The position numbers were made by a program, and so were the translations under genes. Below, in pieces: positions 25,652 to 34,219 of a stretch of DNA of 64,000 nucleotides. Source of the stretch: an uncultured Pelagimonas sp. (GTDB lineage: Bacteria; Pseudomonadota; Alphaproteobacteria; Rhodobacterales; Rhodobacteraceae); the NCBI GenBank assembly GCA_947499735.1, contig CANMPP010000002.1:248001-312000 (forward strand). Direction: 5' to 3'. The number at the start of each line of letters is the position of its first letter. Positions within the stretch are counted from its first letter, which is position 1. Under the pieces are notes generated by a model. It saw only the letters and a list, made by a program, of their open reading frames with translations, did not search any database and had not been told where the DNA came from.

Positions 25652-27034
25652 ATGAGGGGGAATCGTAATTTTGTCATCGCTATGTTTCTTAGCAGTGCCG
25701 TTTCAGTATGGTCTGGTGCCGCCGCATGGTCCCAGACGGATCATGGTCTGCCGAATTACGTGATCGATCAGTTTGGCGTGCCACCTCACATTCCTGACAA
25801 TGACCTAACTGACGGCGTTAGATCCGCCTTAACGGTTGCTGCGATCGATAGCGTGCAACAAGGTGTTTGGCGCGCTGCGCAAGAACAGGCCCTTGCAGAT
25901 ATCGTTGCCACACGGGATCCGCGTTTGGTCTGGGTGCTTGCCGATCTGATGCGGTTTGTGCCCGGTCAAAATTTGAGCAGGCGGTTGGCCGCTGCGTCCT
26001 TCGATTTGTTGCAAGCAGAGCAGCCGTCGCAGGATGATTGGGGCGGGGTGACCGACCATCTGATCGCGTGGGATATTCCCGAACCGCCCGAATATTTAGA
26101 ATTCAAACGCGCGATCTTTACGACGATTGTGCCCGGCTGGGATAAGATTTTTGTAGAGGGTGACATTGATTGGCGCCACGTGTCTTGGGGCGGTGTTTTG
26201 ATCGATGATCGTGCCTATGATACCACAGATGATCCGTGCAATTGTATCCCTGCGGCCGACAACCCCAAAGTTAGTTCTGCAGAAGACGCAACCTGGTTGA
26301 GCGATGATGCGATTGTCTTTGGTCTTGAGGTGAACGGAGAATACCGCGCCTATCCGCGCCGCATCATGGAAGTGCGGGAAATGGTCAATGACACGTTGGG
26401 AGGACGGGATTTGGCGATCCCTTATTGTACTCTCTGCGGGGCTGCACAGGCGTATTTTACGGATCAATTGCCGGCGGGAATAAAACGCCCGATCCTTCGC
26501 ACCTCCGGTCTGTTGATCCGGTCAAACAAGGTCATGTTCGATGTGGAAACCTATTCGGTTTTCGATACATTTTTGGGGAAGGCTGTGACGGGTCCGTTGG
26601 CTGATAGGCAACTGCAGCTAGAACAAGTATCCGTGGTCACATCTGATTGGGGCAGTTGGAAAAAGGCGCATCCCAACACAACGGTTCTGGCAGAGAATTT
26701 GGCATTAGGGCGTGATTTCGATTTTCGCAACAACAGGGATGCCAATGGCCCCATCTTCCCAGTTGGGGATGTAGACCCCCGCTTGCCCGTGCATGAGGAC
26801 ATCATCGGCGTGCTTACGGCCAGTAACGCACCAATCGCATTCGCGCGCAGCAAGGCGTTTGTCGCCTTAAACTCGGGTCAAGAGGTTGGGGTTGAGGATG
26901 TCAGACTGGTTTTGGATGCTGGTGGTATCCGTGCCGTCGATGCGCAGGGGCAGAATGTCGCCAGTCATCAGGCGTTTTGGTTTGCCTGGTCGCAATTCCA
27001 TCCGGAAACAGCGCTATGGGCCGGTGATGAATAG
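25652..27034 (+). CDS. DUF3179-domain protein, exported
   Basis: 460 residues from ATG 25652, chosen because GGGGAGG lies six bases upstream. Signal peptide about 1-28 (NFVIAMFLSSAVSVWSGAAAWSQ). The DUF3179 core spans about 195-430: DAIVFGLEVNGEYRAYPRRIM, the Cys-containing IPYCTLCGAAQAYF, and the closing ...AFWFAWSQFHPETALW typical of this family. A CNC motif (DDPCNCIPAA, near 204) precedes it. The biochemical role of the domain is not established; the conserved CTLCG pair suggests a metal or redox site. Stands alone, convergent with a TetR gene. Confidence 0.88.
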   Translation: MRGNRNFVIAMFLSSAVSVWSGAAAWSQTDHGLPNYVIDQFGVPPHIPDNDLTDGVRSALTVAAIDSVQQGVWRAAQEQALADIVATRDPRLVWVLADLMRFVPGQNLSRRLAAASFDLLQAEQPSQDDWGGVTDHLIAWDIPEPPEYLEFKRAIFTTIVPGWDKIFVEGDIDWRHVSWGGVLIDDRAYDTTDDPCNCIPAADNPKVSSAEDATWLSDDAIVFGLEVNGEYRAYPRRIMEVREMVNDTLGGRDLAIPYCTLCGAAQAYFTDQLPAGIKRPILRTSGLLIRSNKVMFDVETYSVFDTFLGKAVTGPLADRQLQLEQVSVVTSDWGSWKKAHPNTTVLAENLALGRDFDFRNNRDANGPIFPVGDVDPRLPVHEDIIGVLTASNAPIAFARSKAFVALNSGQEVGVEDVRLVLDAGGIRAVDAQGQNVASHQAFWFAWSQFHPETALWAGDE

Positions 27035-27049
27035 CTGTAATGTGGGCGG

Positions 27050-27643
27050 TCAAAGTGGAACACTGGCCGTTTCATCCTGCTGTGCTTTGTACGTGGTCTC
27101 TAGTGCTTTCAGCATTGAATTGAACAAAACGGACAGTTTTTGACCACGTTCAATGACCTCCTTGGGCCAGATCATTTGGACACCCACGAAAGCGGCATAT
27201 TCCAGTTGGGCGACAAGCAAAGCCTGATCTGCCTCCGCATCAAGGCGCTTTTCATAAAGTGCGTGAACAAAAGCAATCCGCAATTGATCCACTTCTTGAA
27301 CAGCCGCTGCGGCTATTTCGTTTTTCTGTGCAAAATTGCGCATACCAATTTCAAGGTCTTGATCCATGGATAAGGCGAGTGTTTCCATTCGCGTAAATCG
27401 TATATCTAGATCGTCAACATTTTCGACTTGCTTGATCAAATCCAACGTGTTGACCTGTTTCCAATGATCCGCCAAAGCTTCGAAAAATGCAGCTTGGTCC
27501 TCGAAATGGTGATAAAAAGAACCAACAGTTTTGCCAGCAATAGAACATAATTCTTGGACTTTCATTGCAGAAGGCCCATGCTGAGCGAGCTGACGAAGAC
27601 CGAAGTCCAACCAGTCTTCACGTCGGAATCTTTTTCCCGGCAT
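27050..27643 (-). CDS. TetR/AcrR family transcriptional regulator
   Basis: 197 residues. N-terminal helix-turn-helix (about 5-55): RREDWLDFGLRQLAQHGPSAMKVQELCSIAGKTVGSFYHHFEDQAAFFEAL, a standard TetR DNA-binding domain. The C-terminal ligand domain is not diagnostic. It is divergent from the TPR-sulfotransferase gene across 248 bp, so control of that gene is plausible. More AT-rich than the surrounding core genes. Target and ligand are unknown. Confidence 0.9.
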   Translation of the reverse strand: MPGKRFRREDWLDFGLRQLAQHGPSAMKVQELCSIAGKTVGSFYHHFEDQAAFFEALADHWKQVNTLDLIKQVENVDDLDIRFTRMETLALSMDQDLEIGMRNFAQKNEIAAAAVQEVDQLRIAFVHALYEKRLDAEADQALLVAQLEYAAFVGVQMIWPKEVIERGQKLSVLFNSMLKALETTYKAQQDETASVPL

Positions 27644-27754
27644 CGGGCATTCTCCAATTGGTCGTCAATGTCACTCTGGCTATTTTAGCTAAAGCTGTAG
27701 CTGCCCTTTTGCCGCTTTTTTTAGGAAAATGCCAAGAGGTATAATGTGTCAAAA

Positions 27755-27810
27755 TTGCACTATCGTGAAGCAATGCACAAAAGTGCTGCAATATGTGCGA
27801 TTTTGCACTA
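27755..27810. promoter_or_regulatory. Cluster of TGCAC half sites between TetR and sulfotransferase genes
   Basis: TTGCACTA occurs twice as an exact direct repeat (27755-27762 and 27803-27810, 48 bp apart). Between them GCAC-AAAA-GTGC (27775-27786) is a perfect dyad, and TGTGC is found at about 27795. The density of GCAC/GTGC half sites in an otherwise AT-rich region suggests a regulator-binding array. Confidence 0.4.
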
Positions 27811-27891
27811 ATGGAGCCGCCTGTTCTAGCTCTAACCTTTTATTGGCAAATTGCGATTAACCCTGATCCTGATCAAGAGCAGGAGCCCAAG

Positions 27892-29643
27892 ATGTCCGCC
27901 ACACAAAAGAAAAACGAAGCGCATAAAATAGTTACACTGAGCCGTGCTTTTCATAGCGGTGATTATGAAAAAGTTTTACGTGGTGGGCGTGCTGCCTTAA
28001 AGAAATGGCCCAAATCCGCTAGCATCAACCATCTTTGTGGCATTGCTTCGATGAGGATAGGGAATGCACAAAACGCGGAGGCATTCCTGTCCAAAGCAGT
28101 AAAATTAGAAGGTTGTAAGGGGCGGGCCGCCCATGATTTTGGAGTTGTTCTTTTGAAGAACAAGTCCTTCGATAAAGCGGAGGAAATTTTTCTCTCTCGA
28201 TTTGAAGGAAATCCGAAAGATGCTGAATGTGCAAATGCGCTGGCTTCGCTATACCGCCAGAAACTGTCCTATCAAAAAGCCTTAAAATATTACGGAATTT
28301 CTGCACAATTAGAACCGAAAAACGTTGCAGCCTCACGTGGTATTGCGAGTTGTTTGGAAGAGATGGGTCTTTATTCAGAGGCCGTTAAGACATGCCATAT
28401 ACTGAAACAAATCGATCCTACGAATGTCGAGCATAGTCTGAAGCTGGCATCTAATCTGCTCAATGTTGGACAACATGAAGTCGCGCTTGAAGAACTGGAG
28501 GAGGCTTTAGTTGCATGGCCGAATGAGAGTGGTGACATAATATGTATGCAAGCTAAAATTTACTCGGCTATGGGTGATTTCGAGACAGCTTTTGCAAAAT
28601 ATAAGCAGGCGTTGCAGCTGTCACCCGATAGCGAGCGCCTAATGATGGAATATGCAGCCCGTTTCGGTGCAAAAGATCCATTCCTAGTAGAACAACTAAG
28701 GCGCCTTGTTAAAACTAAGAAGGGCTCGTCGTCTTTCAGGGTTCATCTTGCTTTGGGACGAATTGAGAAAGACTGTGGTAATTTTGAGGCATCTCACGCA
28801 GCCTTTTTACGCGCAAACAGTCTGAAAAAAATGCAAATTGGTGAATGTATGAATACGGAGAGAAGAGTGTTTAACAACACTAAGCTTCAATATTTATCTT
28901 TGCCGAAAATTGAAAATCATGAAGATACTGGGCCAGTCCCCATATTCATTACAGGTATGCCGCGCTCTGGTACTACTTTGATGGAGAGTATCTTAGCTAG
29001 ACACACCAAAGTTACACCGCTGGGAGAGTGTGAAGCTATGCCTAAGATCATCCATTTCGGTCTGATCGCAAAACAAGGTCTGCAGGCGGTACAAAGAACC
29101 TATCTCGATACAGAGGCCGCGGATGTTAATACCGAATTTTGCACTGATAAAAATCCACTGAATTTCCGGTTTCTTGGCCAGATGGTCAACGCGTTTCCAC
29201 AAGCGAAATTCGTTCATATGAACCGTGATCCGCGTGCGATAGCTTGGTCATTGTATACAACCTCATTATCGGTCCCGGGCTATTCGTTTACGTACGATCC
29301 AGACGATCTTGTGGAATATTATAATATATATGATGATTTGATGTCGTTTTGGAGTGAACGGTTAGGCGATCGGATTATCAATGTCGATTACCAAAAATTG
29401 ACGGCAACCCCTGAAGTTGAGATTCCGGCTTTGCTCGAGAAGCTTAAGCTCCCTTTTGAAGAGGCTTGTTTGGCACCTGAAAAAGGGGACCACACTATTA
29501 AAACGGCTTCAGTAATGCAAGTCCGTAAACCTATTTACAAAGGCAGTTCTGATGCTTGGCGTAAATATGAACCATATGCTGGCCATTGGTTAAATCGTTT
29601 GGTGAATGACGATGGCAGTATGCCTTGGGAGAGCTGGACCTAA
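27892..29643 (+). CDS. TPR-repeat protein with C-terminal sulfotransferase domain
   Basis: 583 residues from ATG 27892 (AGGAG six bases upstream); the long upstream extension of the frame is non-coding. Residues about 10-300 are tandem tetratricopeptide helices (for example AFHSGDYEKVLRGGRAALKKWP and SYQKALKYYGISAQLEPKN). Residues about 345-560 form a sulfotransferase domain: FITGMPRSGTTLMESIL as the PAPS 5'-phosphosulfate loop and KFVHMNRDPRAIAWSLY as the 3'-phosphate-binding segment. The closest general type is the TPR-sulfotransferases with tyrosylprotein-sulfotransferase-like domains. No signal peptide. Clearly AT-rich against flanking moaE. Acceptor unknown, possibly a surface polysaccharide or protein. 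Confidence 0.9.
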   Translation: MSATQKKNEAHKIVTLSRAFHSGDYEKVLRGGRAALKKWPKSASINHLCGIASMRIGNAQNAEAFLSKAVKLEGCKGRAAHDFGVVLLKNKSFDKAEEIFLSRFEGNPKDAECANALASLYRQKLSYQKALKYYGISAQLEPKNVAASRGIASCLEEMGLYSEAVKTCHILKQIDPTNVEHSLKLASNLLNVGQHEVALEELEEALVAWPNESGDIICMQAKIYSAMGDFETAFAKYKQALQLSPDSERLMMEYAARFGAKDPFLVEQLRRLVKTKKGSSSFRVHLALGRIEKDCGNFEASHAAFLRANSLKKMQIGECMNTERRVFNNTKLQYLSLPKIENHEDTGPVPIFITGMPRSGTTLMESILARHTKVTPLGECEAMPKIIHFGLIAKQGLQAVQRTYLDTEAADVNTEFCTDKNPLNFRFLGQMVNAFPQAKFVHMNRDPRAIAWSLYTTSLSVPGYSFTYDPDDLVEYYNIYDDLMSFWSERLGDRIINVDYQKLTATPEVEIPALLEKLKLPFEEACLAPEKGDHTIKTASVMQVRKPIYKGSSDAWRKYEPYAGHWLNRLVNDDGSMPWESWT

Positions 29644-29647
29644 GGAG

Positions 29648-30094
29648 CTACCAGCGCTGCAACGCGTCCTCGTCTTCGGTTTTGGCAGCAACCCAGGTGC
29701 CGTCATTGGATCCGCGGATTTCTTTCTTCCAAAAAGGTGCCCGGGATTTTAGGTAATCCATGAGGAATGATGCGGCTTCAAAGGCTTCGTTGCGGTGGCG
29801 TGCTGCAGTTGCCACCATCATAATGCGCTCACCTGGGGCGAGGCGGCCATAGCGGTGGATGATCAGGACGTCTTGTAAAGACCAGCGCGTTTTGGCGTCC
29901 TGCGCCATGGCTTCTAGCGCTTTTTGCGTCATTCCAGGATAGTGCTCGATCTCCATTGCCGTCATATCGGATGTGTCCAGATCGCGCACAATGCCGGTAA
30001 AGGTTACAACCGCGCCCGTTTCCAGCTGACCTGCACCAAAGCCATCTGCGATTTCACCATAGTTAAATGGATCTTCTTGAACACGGATGCGCAT
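29648..30094 (-). CDS. moaE: Molybdopterin synthase catalytic subunit
   Basis: 148 residues. With MoaD it inserts dithiolene sulfur into precursor Z (cPMP) to make molybdopterin. Seen: VQEDPFNYGEIADGF, TGAVVTFTGIVRDLD, IEHYPGMTQKALEAMA, VLIIHRYGRLAPGERIMMVATAARHRNEAFEAASFLMDYLKSRAPFWKKE with the active-site Lys pair. Three bases after moaD and coupled to pgsA-moaD, the usual alphaproteobacterial order. Confidence 0.96.
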   Translation of the reverse strand: MRIRVQEDPFNYGEIADGFGAGQLETGAVVTFTGIVRDLDTSDMTAMEIEHYPGMTQKALEAMAQDAKTRWSLQDVLIIHRYGRLAPGERIMMVATAARHRNEAFEAASFLMDYLKSRAPFWKKEIRGSNDGTWVAAKTEDEDALQRW

Positions 30095-30097
30095 CTT

Positions 30098-30346
30098 TTA
30101 ACCCCCTGTCATGGGCGGGAAAATGGCAATCTCGCGCACGTTTTCCAAAGGACTGTCCATTTCAGCCAGTTCTTGATCCAAGGCGACACGCAGCGCACTG
30201 AGGTCCTCAAAGGCGGCCGCATAGCGAGGATCTTTATTGCTTAGCTCTGCGATCAATTCACCGGCTGTGGTAGCGTTTGTTTCGACCTGTTCTTTTGCAA
30301 GGCCGATGCGTTCGCGCACCCATGCAAAATATAAAACCTGCATCAC
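30098..30346 (-). CDS. moaD: Molybdopterin synthase sulfur-carrier subunit
   Basis: 82 residues, ubiquitin-like, ending in the essential Gly-Gly (AIFPPMTGG) that is thiocarboxylated and delivers sulfur to the molybdopterin precursor. The start VLYFAWVRERIGLAKEQ is typical. Its start overlaps pgsA by four bases. Confidence 0.95.
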   Translation of the reverse strand: MMQVLYFAWVRERIGLAKEQVETNATTAGELIAELSNKDPRYAAAFEDLSALRVALDQELAEMDSPLENVREIAIFPPMTGG

Positions 30347-31008
30347 GCCTCCTCGCCGAGATGTGGCAATGCTTTTCTAAAGTAATCCCAACCGGTTATC
30401 ATGGTCAGTACCGCTGCTATCCAAAGCAGCCCAAGTCCAAGGATCGTTGTAAGATTGGCCAGAGTGTTGGCGTTTCTGATGCCCAAAACATCATCTTCTA
30501 CGCCGACTAAAATATCAGAGACCATCTGGTCATCCATTCCGAAAACCGACATGCCAAGTTTATGTTCGAAAGCCCCTTGCGCAAATAGGCAGGCAATTGC
30601 TGCCATTTGCGCCGTTGTTTTCCATTTCGCCAGTTTCGTTACTTTTAGGGTGCCGGCGACATCGCCGAGATATTCCCTAAGGCCTGACACAAAGACCTCG
30701 CGAAAAAGGATCAAGGCCGCGGGGAAAATGATCCCTGCGGAAAGGGCAGATGTTCCAACCAAAACCATCAATGCGATGACGACCATAGCTTTATCAGCGA
30801 TTGGGTCTAGCATCGTCCCTATTTTGCTTTGCTGATTTAGTTTGCGTGCCAGATAGCCGTCGATCCAGTCTGTGACTGCGGCCAGAATGAATAGAAATAA
30901 TGCTGCCCAATCCGCATAGGGGCGCGCGAGGACGATAAAAACACATGCCACCGCGGGTGCAGCGATCAGGCGGAAAACCGTTAGAATATTTGGAATTGTC
31001 CATCTCAT
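30343..31008 (-). CDS. pgsA: CDP-diacylglycerol-glycerol-3-phosphate 3-phosphatidyltransferase
   Basis: 221 residues, inner-membrane enzyme making phosphatidylglycerolphosphate, the precursor of phosphatidylglycerol and cardiolipin. The CDP-alcohol phosphotransferase motif D-x2-DG-x2-AR-x8-G-x3-D-x3-D is seen as DWIDGYLARKLNQQSKIGTM through LDPIAD (47-72). Several hydrophobic helices surround it. GGAAGA five to six bases upstream supports ATG 31008. The product of the GDPD and Ugp pathways (glycerol-3-phosphate) is its substrate. Confidence 0.95.
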   Translation of the reverse strand: MRWTIPNILTVFRLIAAPAVACVFIVLARPYADWAALFLFILAAVTDWIDGYLARKLNQQSKIGTMLDPIADKAMVVIALMVLVGTSALSAGIIFPAALILFREVFVSGLREYLGDVAGTLKVTKLAKWKTTAQMAAIACLFAQGAFEHKLGMSVFGMDDQMVSDILVGVEDDVLGIRNANTLANLTTILGLGLLWIAAVLTMITGWDYFRKALPHLGEEA

Positions 31009-31138
31009 GCGTCTTCCTAACCTGTCAGAGCGGGCAGGGAAAGGGCTGAGCGAAAGAGTTCATAATTCCCATCAAATCGCATTGAAACTAGGAGGTGAAG
31101 CGCGCATATAGTCGATTCCATTGATAGGGAATGCGTCG

Positions 31139-31555
31139 TTGCGTGATTTAAAATTGGTTTTATGTCTAGGGCTTACAGGTGTCATCCTGTCCGCATGTGC
31201 ATCGGACGAGACGTTGTTTGCCAAAGGTGCAGGTACGCGTGAATGGGCGTTGGAATCGATCAATGGCAAAACGGTTACAGCAGAGGCCAGTCTGACATTT
31301 GGCCCACGCGGGGATGTTATGGGGCGTGCACCGTGCAATTCCTTTTCCGCCAAACAGACGGCACCTTATCCTTGGTTTGAAATCAAAGATCTTAGTGTGA
31401 CCAAACGCCATTGTGATCTGGCGCTTGAGGAAACCGAATTTTTTGAAGCGTTCGCTGCGATGAATGTATCAGAAGTCAGCGGTGATCTGATGATCCTATC
31501 CAATGAAGTTGGACAAGAAATGGTTTTCACTGCGATGCCTTTTGCAGCCGAGTGA
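31139..31555 (+). CDS. META-domain lipoprotein (HslJ-like)
   Basis: 138 residues from TTG 31139, chosen because AGGGA (31125-31129) is well placed; an in-frame TTG at 31121 would lengthen the signal peptide by six residues. Signal peptide ends in a lipobox (VILSAC). The mature part matches META domains: REWALESINGKTVTAEASLTFGPRGDVMGRAPCNSFSAKQ, then KRHCDLALEETEFFEAF. Probably an envelope protein of unknown function. Its 3' end overlaps the convergent recO gene by 29 bases. Confidence 0.78.
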   Translation: MRDLKLVLCLGLTGVILSACASDETLFAKGAGTREWALESINGKTVTAEASLTFGPRGDVMGRAPCNSFSAKQTAPYPWFEIKDLSVTKRHCDLALEETEFFEAFAAMNVSEVSGDLMILSNEVGQEMVFTAMPFAAE

Positions 31556-32252
31556 TCAATGCCTCGCGCGCGGCGGGCAGGGACTTTTTTCGATCCGTGG
31601 TCATATGCTTATCTAGAAAATACCCTGTTACATTCAGGGCCGACAGGATTTCGTCGGGGCTACCGTTGCCTTCGCCGCGAAGGATCGGGGGCAATTGCAG
31701 CAACTTGGGTGCCCAATCGCCAGCGCCTTCCGCTGAAACGGCGGCACCGCTGCGTGGCGAAATATAGATCAGGCCGTCCGTCCGCCCTGTGACAGCGCAG
31801 TGTCCTAGGTCGAGCCCATAGCCGAGTTCTTCAAGCAGCCCTTGTTCCCAACGCAAATAGGCCAAGGGCCAAACGTCCATTTGGGTCAGCAGGTCTAACA
31901 CCTGTTCGGTGGCCGAGAAAATGGACTGGCATGGCAGGCGTTCGGGCAAGACATAGGCGGCCATGGCGGTCACAGCATTTAATCCAGCAAGGCTAAGCCG
32001 ACCAGCCATCGCGTCTGCGGCGCGGGATCTTAGCGGTTCGATGCTAAAGCTGCCCATGTGTTCTTCCAGCCGGGCTTTCCATGTGACATCCAATTGTGCG
32101 CCTGGCTGCAGGTGTGGCGCGATCTTGCGACTGGTGCCGCCGCGCAAGATACCCAAATGTCGCCCATGCTTGTGCGTGAGCACCTCTAATATGGCTGAAT
32201 TTTCGCCATGTGCTTTTGATGAAAGCAATATGCCCGTGTCACGCCATTCCAT
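31527..32252 (-). CDS. recO: DNA repair protein RecO
   Basis: 241 residues. RecFOR mediator that loads RecA onto SSB-coated DNA. The N-terminal OB fold is clear (MEWRDTGILLSSKAHGENSAILEVLTHKHGRHLGILRGGTSRK), followed by a helical domain with GHCAVTGRTDGLIYISPRSGAAVSAEGAG near 150-185, the region that carries the zinc-finger-like site in the family. Alphaproteobacterial length. Downstream of era and DUF1491 in the same direction, after a 113-bp gap. Confidence 0.94.
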   Translation of the reverse strand: MEWRDTGILLSSKAHGENSAILEVLTHKHGRHLGILRGGTSRKIAPHLQPGAQLDVTWKARLEEHMGSFSIEPLRSRAADAMAGRLSLAGLNAVTAMAAYVLPERLPCQSIFSATEQVLDLLTQMDVWPLAYLRWEQGLLEELGYGLDLGHCAVTGRTDGLIYISPRSGAAVSAEGAGDWAPKLLQLPPILRGEGNGSPDEILSALNVTGYFLDKHMTTDRKKSLPAAREALITRLQKASQ

Positions 32253-32365
32253 AGGATCTTATGTGCGGATCGGCTGGGCGATTGCAACTTGGGTTTCACA
32301 TCGTGATTGTGGCAACGATCGGAAACGTTGCTTTGTTTCACAATATAGGCATTGAAAATCTGGGC

Positions 32366-32695
32366 TTAGTCCAAGCCTGGCTCGTCTAACAAATGCCGCC
32401 CTTGTCGATCTTCAACTTCAATCACCCAAAGGTCAGGATCAAAGCTGCGCTGTTTGGTAACAGAAGCGTCGACATCCATTTCTTGGCCTGAAGCCAATTC
32501 TTGCCATTTACGCACACCGGTCATCAGATCAAAGCCACGTTGAAACAGCACGGCTTTTCCATCCAGTGTGGATAGTTTCACCAAAACCGCCCCTGCGTTG
32601 TCATCCCCATGCGCTACAACAAAGGCCGGAATATCATAGAGCCGCAGACGTGTCAGATAGGCATCAACCCAGAACCGGGCGGTGAGCCGTGTCAC
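32366..32695 (-). CDS. DUF1491 family protein
   Basis: 109 residues, start overlapping era by four bases. The conserved pattern LTARFWVDAYLTRLRLYDIPAFVVAHGDDNAGAVLVKLSTLDGKA and the acidic C terminus LWVIEVEDRQGRHLLDEPGL match DUF1491, which is nearly restricted to alphaproteobacteria and usually sits beside era/recO. Function is not established. Confidence 0.9.
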   Translation of the reverse strand: MTRLTARFWVDAYLTRLRLYDIPAFVVAHGDDNAGAVLVKLSTLDGKAVLFQRGFDLMTGVRKWQELASGQEMDVDASVTKQRSFDPDLWVIEVEDRQGRHLLDEPGLD

Positions 32696-33600
32696 GAATT
32701 GCCATCCTTAAAGTTCAGACCCATTTCGTCATAGCGTTCTGAATCTTCCAGCCAGTTCGGACGTACCTTGATCTGAATGAACAAATGTACCTTCCGGCCC
32801 AAAAATTCTTCCAAATCGGCACGGGCAGCCTGGCCAACCGCTTTGATCGTTTCGCCTTTATGACCCAGAACAATGCCCTTATGGCCATCGCGTGCCACGT
32901 AGACCAGTTGATCAATTCGGGCAGATCCGTCTTTGCGTTCTTCCCATTTTTCGGTTTCAACGGTCAGCTGATAGGGCAGTTCCTGATGCAGGCGTAGGGT
33001 CAGTTTTTCGCGGGTCATTTCCGCAGCAATCATGCGCATGGGCAGATCGGCGATTTGATCTTCGGGATATAGCCATGGCCCTTCAGGCACTTCAGCCGCC
33101 AGCCAATCACGCAGATGCTGAACGCCATGACCGCGCTCGGCAGAGATCATAAAGGTCTCAACAAACGGGAAGGCCGAATTCAGTTTTTCGGACAAAGCCA
33201 ACAGTGCTTCCGCCTTTACGCGGTCGATTTTGTTGATGGCCAAGGCGACGGGCCGACCTTTTGGGAAATCTTTTAGACCATCAATGATGGCTTCAACCCC
33301 TTCGGTCAGGCCGCGATGGGCCTCGATCAGTAGGACGACGATATCCGCATCCGCAGCTCCGCCCCATGCGGCCGCAACCATTGCGCGATCCAATCGGCGA
33401 CGCGGACGGAACAGGCCGGGTGTGTCGACAAAGACCAGTTGGCTGTTACCCTCTAGGGCAACACCGCGAATACGGGCGCGGGTGGTTTGCACCTTATGCG
33501 TGACAATAGACACTTTCGCGCCAACCATATGGTTGGTCAGCGTGGATTTGCCCGCATTGGGCTCTCCGATAAGAGCGATGAAACCGGCGCGTGTGGTCAT
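32692..33600 (-). CDS. era: GTPase Era
   Basis: 302 residues from ATG 33600 with GAGG five bases upstream; the open frame extends 44 codons further but without support. Ras-like GTPase domain with G1 GEPNAGKST (about 12-20), G3 DTPGLF, G4 NKID, then a C-terminal KH domain including VLGHKGETIKAVGQAARADLEEFLGRKVHLFIQIKV. Needed for 16S rRNA 3'-end processing and 30S assembly. Coupled to DUF1491 by a 4-bp overlap. Confidence 0.97.
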   Translation of the reverse strand: MTTRAGFIALIGEPNAGKSTLTNHMVGAKVSIVTHKVQTTRARIRGVALEGNSQLVFVDTPGLFRPRRRLDRAMVAAAWGGAADADIVVLLIEAHRGLTEGVEAIIDGLKDFPKGRPVALAINKIDRVKAEALLALSEKLNSAFPFVETFMISAERGHGVQHLRDWLAAEVPEGPWLYPEDQIADLPMRMIAAEMTREKLTLRLHQELPYQLTVETEKWEERKDGSARIDQLVYVARDGHKGIVLGHKGETIKAVGQAARADLEEFLGRKVHLFIQIKVRPNWLEDSERYDEMGLNFKDGNS

Positions 33601-33667
33601 AGAAGCCTCAAATGATGAAGGCAGCGGCTTAGCTTGTTTCGTGCCAAATGGCCAGAGTTTATTGGGC

Positions 33668-33964
33668 TCATCCGCCGTAGCGCGTTTTGAACCACAATTG
33701 CAGGGTCGCCACGCCAACCATACCACCGGCAATTGCCCAAGTCATCGCGCCTTTGTCAGACATCGAGATAAAGAAACCCGGCGGGATAGAGCGCAACGCA
33801 TTGCGGCAGGATGCTTCGGCAAACCAATCTTCGGCCTTGCGACGGATCTTCCCAGCGCCGGGCACCTTATCCAACAATTCAGGCCCATGCATGCCCGCAG
33901 CTTGGATCAAGCTAGGAACGACCCGTACGGGGGCGGTGGCCATGGATTGAACAGAAGCGATCAT
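33668..33964 (-). CDS. Small hypothetical protein with C-terminal membrane helix
   Basis: 98 residues from ATG 33964 (AAGG nine bases upstream). Soluble N-terminal part with a basic stretch GAGKIRRKAEDWF, then one hydrophobic helix near the C terminus (AMTWAIAGGMVGVATLQLWF). No family recognised. It lies between rnc and era, in the same direction, where most relatives have no gene. An opposite-strand open frame covers the same bases, but the RBS and the plausible tail-anchor favour this one. Confidence 0.55.
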   Translation of the reverse strand: MIASVQSMATAPVRVVPSLIQAAGMHGPELLDKVPGAGKIRRKAEDWFAEASCRNALRSIPPGFFISMSDKGAMTWAIAGGMVGVATLQLWFKTRYGG

Positions 33965-34219
33965 TGTTGGGTGCCTTCAAAATATGCAGTTTGCACAGGA
34001 GTTGTCCGAAAATATAAGAACTTGTGATACAAGGCCAGCGTTATTTATTCTGAAAGCACGGGGAATTTTTGCTCAAAAGGCTTTAAAATAAGCCGGTTGA
34101 TGCATGTGCAAGGCTGGTATTCCGCAGCAGAAACCCAATTTTGGTCGCAAAAATACTACCGTTGTCTTCACACAGTGATGGTTCTGCGAAGGTGGATTCA
34201 GCCAGTTACCTGATCGGGG
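33965..34219. other. Intergenic gap downstream of rnc
   Basis: 255 bp, somewhat AT-rich, without a convincing gene, terminator or strong dyad. It probably holds the rnc 3' end and the promoter of the small gene at 33668. Confidence 0.4.

Noticed and set aside
33230-34027. 265-residue open frame on the + strand opposite era
   Set aside because: It is Arg/Ser/Pro-rich and mirrors era and the small gene at 33668; no domain and no RBS.
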